A stretch of 44,107 bases of DNA. It comes from Campylobacteraceae bacterium. Lineage in GTDB: Bacteria > Campylobacterota > Campylobacteria > Campylobacterales > Campylobacteraceae. The position numbers and the translations under genes were made by a program. The DNA lies in the NCBI GenBank assembly GCA_031263195.1, contig JAISGD010000025.1, positions 1 to 44,107 on the forward strand, written 5' to 3'. Position 1 is the stretch's first letter. Every line of letters begins with the position of its first letter. This document shows positions 42,712 to 44,107 of the stretch, one piece after another. The notes under the pieces are model-generated. The model ran no database searches. It was not told where the DNA came from and saw only the letters and a list, made by a program, of their open reading frames with translations.

Positions 42712-44107
42712 TCATCTCCTGCATTTGTTTCCTTCGGAGTCTTCTTTGTATGTTTCTCCAAATCCTGTATTCGTTCCCATTCCGAATGAGTTTGAATTGG
42801 AATATAATGTGCTTGAAAGCGATGAATATGTTATAGTATCTGTTGTTAATGACAGTTGCCCATTATCAATGAAGTTATTGTTTTCATCAAAGTATCCTGC
42901 AGCAATGAGCGCACCATTTAGATTTGTATTGCCTCCTGTTTCTATATTGACCTTGTTTCCTGTTATGGAAGAGAGAATTACCTGTTTTTCCTGATAGTTG
43001 GCACTGTTTGTTTGATAGTTGGCGTTAGTACTTCCTAATCCGTCTCCTGTTCTCAAACCAACCTGCTGGTTTAGTTTTGCCTGAGCAACGTTTGACGCTG
43101 TGCTGTGTCCCTCTTGGGCTTTTGCAGTATAGTCACTGTCACTTCCCAAACCAAATCCCGCACCTGCGTTAAACCCTTTGGAGTTGGAAGAGTAACTGTT
43201 TGTTACCGATACAAGATTTAAATCTTCTCCTGCAAATATATTGACTTCATTGTCTCCTCTTAATACAGTTCCTTCCATATAAGCATTATCTCTTACGTAT
43301 ATATTCATATTATTACCCGAATATACATGTGAAAGTGTATGATATATATTCTCTGCATTATAGTTACTCTGTCCGTAACCCGAATATACTCCCATACCGG
43401 AATTTACTCCGTACAGTGAAGCTGATATTGAACCTGAGATATCTTCGGTATCCTGCGTTACAGTATTCGTATTAATACCGGAGAGTATATTGAGGACTGT
43501 CGTTTGTATATCCAGATTATTATCCGCTATGAGGTTGGAACCTTTTATATTTACCGAAGTAAACATATCGTCGTTTATGTTTGTGATTAAGATAATATCT
43601 TTGGCATTAAGATTTGAAGAGATACTTGTCGAGGATTTTGTATTTGTATCTGTTTGGCTTCCTTCCAAATCAAGAGCCAATCCCGCACTGAATCCCAGTG
43701 TTTCTGAGCTGGACAGTGCCGACGCGGCTTGAGAAGCAATAGAGGCTGTTTTTGCGGCAAGGTCTAATGATGCTGCCGTTATGGCTGCCAGATAATATTT
43801 CTCCTGATCTTTTATACTGTCTATAAGATATTGAAGATCTTCAATATCTTTTTTTGTAATTCCGGCTTCTTTGTTAGTATATTTCTGTTTGAGTTCGGAT
43901 AGAGTGTTTTCCAGTCCCTTTATCTCTTTTTTGTAATCGGAGTAATCATTCCTGACTCTTTCCAACTGTTCGGCTGACTCTTTTGCGGCTTTAATGCTTG
44001 AGGCTATCTCTATATATTCATTCTGCAGGGTTAAGGATATATCGGTTTGAAGATGTTTATGACTCTCTTGTATATCATCCTTATTTGTAACGTCTTGTAT
44101 ATTTATA
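42712..44107 (-). pseudogene. FhaB/CdiA-like exoprotein fragment, open at the right edge and truncated at its 3' end
   Basis: The minus-strand frame is open from the window edge to TGA at 42712-42714, about 465 residues; TTG at 43965 is only the first start-like codon. The first ~110 residues seen form a coiled coil (SSIKAAKESAEQLERVRND, KGLENTLSELKQKY). Then come FHA-type strands (KDIILITNINDDMFTSVNIK, SGNNMNIYVRDNAYMEGTVL, GGNTNLNGALIAAGYF). It stops abruptly at GNKCRR without pretoxin or toxin, so the 3' half is lost. No TpsB pore gene is in the window. Confidence 0.75.

Overview
The window is AT-rich DNA from a Campylobacterota (epsilonproteobacterial) chromosome, most like the free-living sulfur-cycling genera such as Sulfurimonas or Sulfuricurvum. 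The evidence is gene content and protein character: a MqnP-type UbiA prenyltransferase (futalosine menaquinone route), a short Fe-S-free PurF beginning MCAIVGV, a histidine kinase with the HQWRQPL box common in this phylum, and an EpsC-type serine acetyltransferase. I cannot assign a genus from sequence alone. There is no rRNA, tRNA or CRISPR array.

Layout. (1) 1-3403, + strand: the 3' end of a large FhaB/CdiA-like two-partner-secretion exoprotein gene, with a frameshift near 199, its C-terminal toxin-like tip and partner gene. Behind it is a decayed array of toxin C-terminal stubs, each overlapping a small immunity-like gene, ending in a signal-peptide ORF that runs into another FhaB scrap. 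(2) 3500-25035: dense housekeeping DNA. It carries miaA (-), then + strand mqnP, a UDG-like protein, queE-queD, a lipoprotein cytochrome c, rsmE, rpmE, rsmI, rlmB, a RodZ-like protein, an AlaC-like aminotransferase and hom. A minus-strand two-component system follows, then moeB-rhodanese, cysE, yraN, trxA-trxB, dapB, purF and a TIGR01212 radical SAM gene. (3) 25121-28674, - strand: a two-gene restriction-modification candidate (Eco57I-like N6-adenine methyltransferase plus a separate PD-(D/E)XK nuclease). (4) 29040-36670, - strand: a sulfur/organosulfonate region with a TauE/SafE exporter, a SulP transporter and an operon of class III aminotransferase (two frameshifts), tauC, tauA and tauB. 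The operon has a near-consensus promoter, an 11-bp inverted repeat just upstream of it, and an intercistronic hairpin. (5) 36994-42542, - strand: a GltD-like oxidoreductase, a glycosyltransferase-like gene, pyrC, glnB, a periplasmic cyclophilin and surE, with a 540-bp gene-free stretch full of inverted repeats before surE. (6) 42712-44107, - strand: another truncated FhaB-like fragment running off the right edge.

How they work together. Most of regions 2 and 5 is core metabolism: queuosine/preQ0, rRNA methylation, aspartate-family amino acids, thioredoxin, purine and pyrimidine synthesis. The accessory parts are the contact-dependent-inhibition-like array, the restriction-modification pair and the taurine locus. 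The taurine locus encodes uptake (TauABC), a probable deamination enzyme and possible sulfite/sulfate traffic (TauE, SulP), but no sulfoacetaldehyde acetyltransferase is visible here. Both ends lie in FhaB-like genes pointing inward, which fits a contig that stops at repeated exoprotein genes.
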